NCBI RefSeq assembly: GCF_028069655.1
Contig: NZ_JAMCOS010000001.1
Span: 4,866,001-4,930,000, forward strand
Direction: 5' to 3'
Origin: Acidovorax sp. NCPPB 4044
Lineage (GTDB): Bacteria > Pseudomonadota > Gammaproteobacteria > Burkholderiales > Burkholderiaceae_C
DNA: 64,000 bases
The translations under genes and the position numbers were made by a program. Shown here piece by piece: positions 61,639-64,000 of the stretch; position 1 is the stretch's first letter; each line of letters opens with the position of its first letter. The notes beneath the pieces were generated by a model, which worked only from the letters and a program-made list of their open reading frames with translations, had not been told where the DNA came from and made no database searches.

Positions 61639-64000
61639 GTGACCGAGCCCAACGCCCCCGATGAAAAGCGCCCTGCCGACGGGGCCTACCTGGCGCACGC
61701 CCTGCGCGAGGCGCGCATCAGCATCCGCGGCGCGCGCACGCACAACCTCAAGAACATCGACCTCGACATCCCGCGCAACCGGCTCGTGGTGATCACGGGG
61801 CTGTCGGGTTCGGGCAAGTCGAGCCTCGCGTTCGATACGCTCTATGCCGAGGGCCAGCGCCGCTACGTGGAGAGCCTCTCGGCCTATGCGCGGCAGTTCC
61901 TCGGGCGGCTCGACAAGCCCGATGTGGACCTGATCGAGGGCCTGTCGCCCGCGATTTCCATCGAGCAGAAGGCCACCAGCCACAACCCGCGCTCGACCGT
62001 GGGCACGGTGACCGAGATCCACGACTACCTGCGCCTGCTCTACGCGCGCGCCGGCACGCCCTACTGCCCCGAGCACGGCCTGCCGCTCGCGGCGCAGACC
62101 GTGAGCCAGATGGTGGATGCCGTGCTGGCGCTGCCCGAGGACACGCGGCTCATGGTGCTCGCGCCCGTGGCGCGCGACAAGAAGGGCGAGTTCACCGAAC
62201 TCTTCGCGCAGATGCAGGGCCTGGGCTACGTGCGCTTCCGCGTCGATGGCGCCATCGTGGAGCACGAGAACCTGCCGCCGCTCAAGAAGACCGAGAAGCA
62301 CGACATCGACGTGGTGATCGATCGCCTCAAGGTGCGCGCGGACACGCAGCAGCGCCTGGCCGAGAGCATCGAGGCGGCGCTGCGCATCGGCCAGCAGGTG
62401 GGCGATGCCAACGGCCGCGTGGTCGCGCTGGAGATGGATTCGGGGCAGGAGCACCTGTTCTCCAGCAAGTTCGCCTGCCCGGTGTGCAGCTATTCGCTGC
62501 CCGAGCTGGAGCCGCGCCTCTTCTCGTTCAACTCGCCCATCGGCGCCTGCCCGACCTGCGACGGCCTGGGCCAGCAGGAGGTGTTCGATCCGGCGCGCGT
62601 GGTGGCCTTCCCGTCGCTCAGCCTCGCCAGCGGCGCCATCAAGGGCTGGGACCGGCGCAACGGCTACTACTTCGCCATGCTGGAGAGCCTGGCGCGGCAC
62701 TACGGCTTCGACGTGGAAGCGCCCTTCGAGTCGCTCCCGGAGCGCGTGCGGCAGGCGGTGCTGCTGGGCTCGGGCACGGAGGAGATCGCGTTCAGCTACA
62801 TCCTCGACAGCGGCGCCCGCAAGGGCAAGGCCGTCGTCAAGAACCATCCGTTCGAGGGCATCCTGCCGAACATGGCGCGGCGCTACCGCGAGACGGATTC
62901 GTCCGTGGTGCGCGAAGACCTCGCGCGCCTGCGCAGCACCCAGCCCTGCCCGGACTGCCACGGCACGCGCCTGCGCCGCGAGGCGCGCCACGTGAAGGTG
63001 GGCGAGGGCGGCCAGGCCCGCGCCATCTATGAAGTCAGCCATGCCACGCTGGCCGAGGCGCTCGCGTGGTTCGAGGCGCTGGCGCTGGCCGGCGCCAAGG
63101 CCGAGATCGCCGGCAAGGTGGTGCGCGAGATCGCCACGCGCCTCACCTTCCTGAACGACGTGGGCCTCAATTACCTGAGCCTGGACCGCAGCGCCGAGAC
63201 GCTCTCGGGCGGCGAGGCGCAGCGCATCCGCCTGGCCAGCCAGATCGGCTCGGGCCTCACGGGCGTGATGTACGTGCTCGACGAGCCCAGCATCGGCCTG
63301 CACCAGCGCGACAACGACCGCCTCATCGCCACGCTGCAGCACCTGCGCGACATCGGCAACAGCGTGATCGTGGTCGAGCACGACGAGGACATGATCCGCG
63401 CGGCCGACCACTGCGTGGACATGGGCCCGGGCGCGGGCGTGCACGGCGGCCGCGTGATGGCCCAGGGCACGAGCGCCGAGCTGTGCGCGCACCCCGATTC
63501 GCTCACGGGCCAGTACCTCTCGGGCGCGCGGACCATTCCGGTGCCCGCGCGCCGCACCCCGTGGCTGCCGGTGCGCGAGTCGGCGGAGGAGCCCGAGCCC
63601 GCCAAGAAAGCCAAGTCGCGCTTTCCCGAAACCGACGCGAGCCGCCGCCGCGCCGAGCGCCTGGCCGGGCACCGCGCCACGCAGGGCCGGCTGCAGGCGC
63701 TGCGCGTGATCGGCGCCTGCGGCCACAGCCTGAAGGACGTGAGCGTGGAGTTCCCCGTGGGCCTGCTCACCTGCGTCACGGGCGTCTCCGGATCGGGCAA
63801 GAGCACGCTGGTCAACGACACGCTCTACGCGGCCGTGGCGCGCCAGCTCTACCGCGCCCACGACGAGCCCGCCGAGCACGAGGCGATCGAGGGCATCGAG
63901 TACTTCGACAAGGTCATCAACGTGGACCAGTCGCCCATCGGCCGCACGCCGCGCAGCAACCCCGCCACGTACACGGGCCTGTTCACGCCCATCCGCGAGC
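61639..64000 (+). CDS. uvrA: excinuclease ABC subunit A, partial (3' end off the window)
   Basis: The first 787 codons of UvrA, the damage-recognition ATPase of nucleotide excision repair. The GTG at 61639 starts [12 protein letters not shown]. Seen in order: the first Walker [11 protein letters not shown], the family run [20 protein letters not shown], the first zinc finger (CPVCS and CPTC), the second [10 protein letters not shown], the signature [14 protein letters not shown], the Walker [14 protein letters not shown], and the second-domain Walker [11 protein letters not shown]. An Arg/Pro/Glu-rich insertion lies between the halves. The remaining part, including the C-terminal zinc finger, is beyond the window. 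Confidence 0.97.
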   Translation, partial: MTEPNAPDEKRPADGAYLAHALREARISIRGARTHNLKNIDLDIPRNRLVVITGLSGSGKSSLAFDTLYAEGQRRYVESLSAYARQFLGRLDKPDVDLIEGLSPAISIEQKATSHNPRSTVGTVTEIHDYLRLLYARAGTPYCPEHGLPLAAQTVSQMVDAVLALPEDTRLMVLAPVARDKKGEFTELFAQMQGLGYVRFRVDGAIVEHENLPPLKKTEKHDIDVVIDRLKVRADTQQRLAESIEAALRIGQQVGDANGRVVALEMDSGQEHLFSSKFACPVCSYSLPELEPRLFSFNSPIGACPTCDGLGQQEVFDPARVVAFPSLSLASGAIKGWDRRNGYYFAMLESLARHYGFDVEAPFESLPERVRQAVLLGSGTEEIAFSYILDSGARKGKAVVKNHPFEGILPNMARRYRETDSSVVREDLARLRSTQPCPDCHGTRLRREARHVKVGEGGQARAIYEVSHATLAEALAWFEALALAGAKAEIAGKVVREIATRLTFLNDVGLNYLSLDRSAETLSGGEAQRIRLASQIGSGLTGVMYVLDEPSIGLHQRDNDRLIATLQHLRDIGNSVIVVEHDEDMIRAADHCVDMGPGAGVHGGRVMAQGTSAELCAHPDSLTGQYLSGARTIPVPARRTPWLPVRESAEEPEPAKKAKSRFPETDASRRRAERLAGHRATQGRLQALRVIGACGHSLKDVSVEFPVGLLTCVTGVSGSGKSTLVNDTLYAAVARQLYRAHDEPAEHEAIEGIEYFDKVINVDQSPIGRTPRSNPATYTGLFTPIRE

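Noticed and set aside
61597..63879. Minus-strand open frame of about 760 codons opposite uvrA
   Set aside because: Antisense shadow of a strongly conserved gene; no recognisable motif.

Overview
The window reads as chromosomal DNA of a GC-rich betaproteobacterium of the Comamonadaceae, most likely a plant-associated Acidovorax/Paracidovorax-type organism. The grounds are the roughly 70% GC codon use, the familiar lptD-surA-rsmA block, the Bug-type binding protein, six copies of a short AATAGTTTGCTAT-containing intergenic repeat, and a candidate type III effector behind a perfect plant-inducible-promoter (PIP) box. This placement is inference from gene content; no rRNA or tRNA gene was seen.

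Region 1 to 11.7 kb is housekeeping: rsmE, amgK, then divergently lptD-surA-rsmA (outer-membrane biogenesis and rRNA methylation), and the malic enzyme maeB. Between rsmA and maeB sits a lower-GC pair encoding a secreted guanyl-specific RNase and its barstar-type inhibitor. From 11.9 to 20.3 kb are two catabolic modules: beta-alanine breakdown (mmsA, an omega-amino acid:pyruvate aminotransferase, and a divergent LysR regulator) and a sugar-acid module (IlvD/Edd dehydratase, RraA-like aldolase, Bug binding protein) facing a GntR regulator across a perfect 18-bp palindrome.

From 20.5 to 34.7 kb lies an envelope cluster. It holds an SPFH/SHOCT protein, a DUF4178 zinc-ribbon membrane protein and a DUF350 protein, then 6 kb of other genes (a TonB-like protein, a lipoprotein, a Fur-boxed TonB-dependent receptor, an AlbA_2/Schlafen-type ATP-binding protein). 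After that come a membrane-anchored aminopropyltransferase, a GH108 muramidase-like protein and a Tat-signal FAD oxidase. The flanking genes look like two halves of one conserved polyamine/membrane-stress cluster opened by an insertion.

From 34.8 to 46.7 kb are regulators and metal or redox genes: a YqjI-like PadR with a siderophore-interacting reductase, a frameshifted thioredoxin-reductase-like gene beside an intact TetR operator, a LysR/EamA pair, a hybrid histidine kinase, an orphan riboflavin-synthase-like gene, a diguanylate cyclase and a GNAT acetyltransferase. From 46.7 to 48.7 kb is the candidate type III effector with its PIP box and correctly spaced -10 element.

The remainder holds a second LysR/EamA pair, a Nudix hydrolase, mnmA (carrying a 40-bp perfect palindrome inside the gene), an L-lactate permease, a sulfide-detoxification cluster (persulfide dioxygenase, BigR/SqrR-type ArsR, PmpA, PmpB), ssb, a ClC chloride channel, an MFS exporter, cysC and the first 787 codons of uvrA, which runs off the end.
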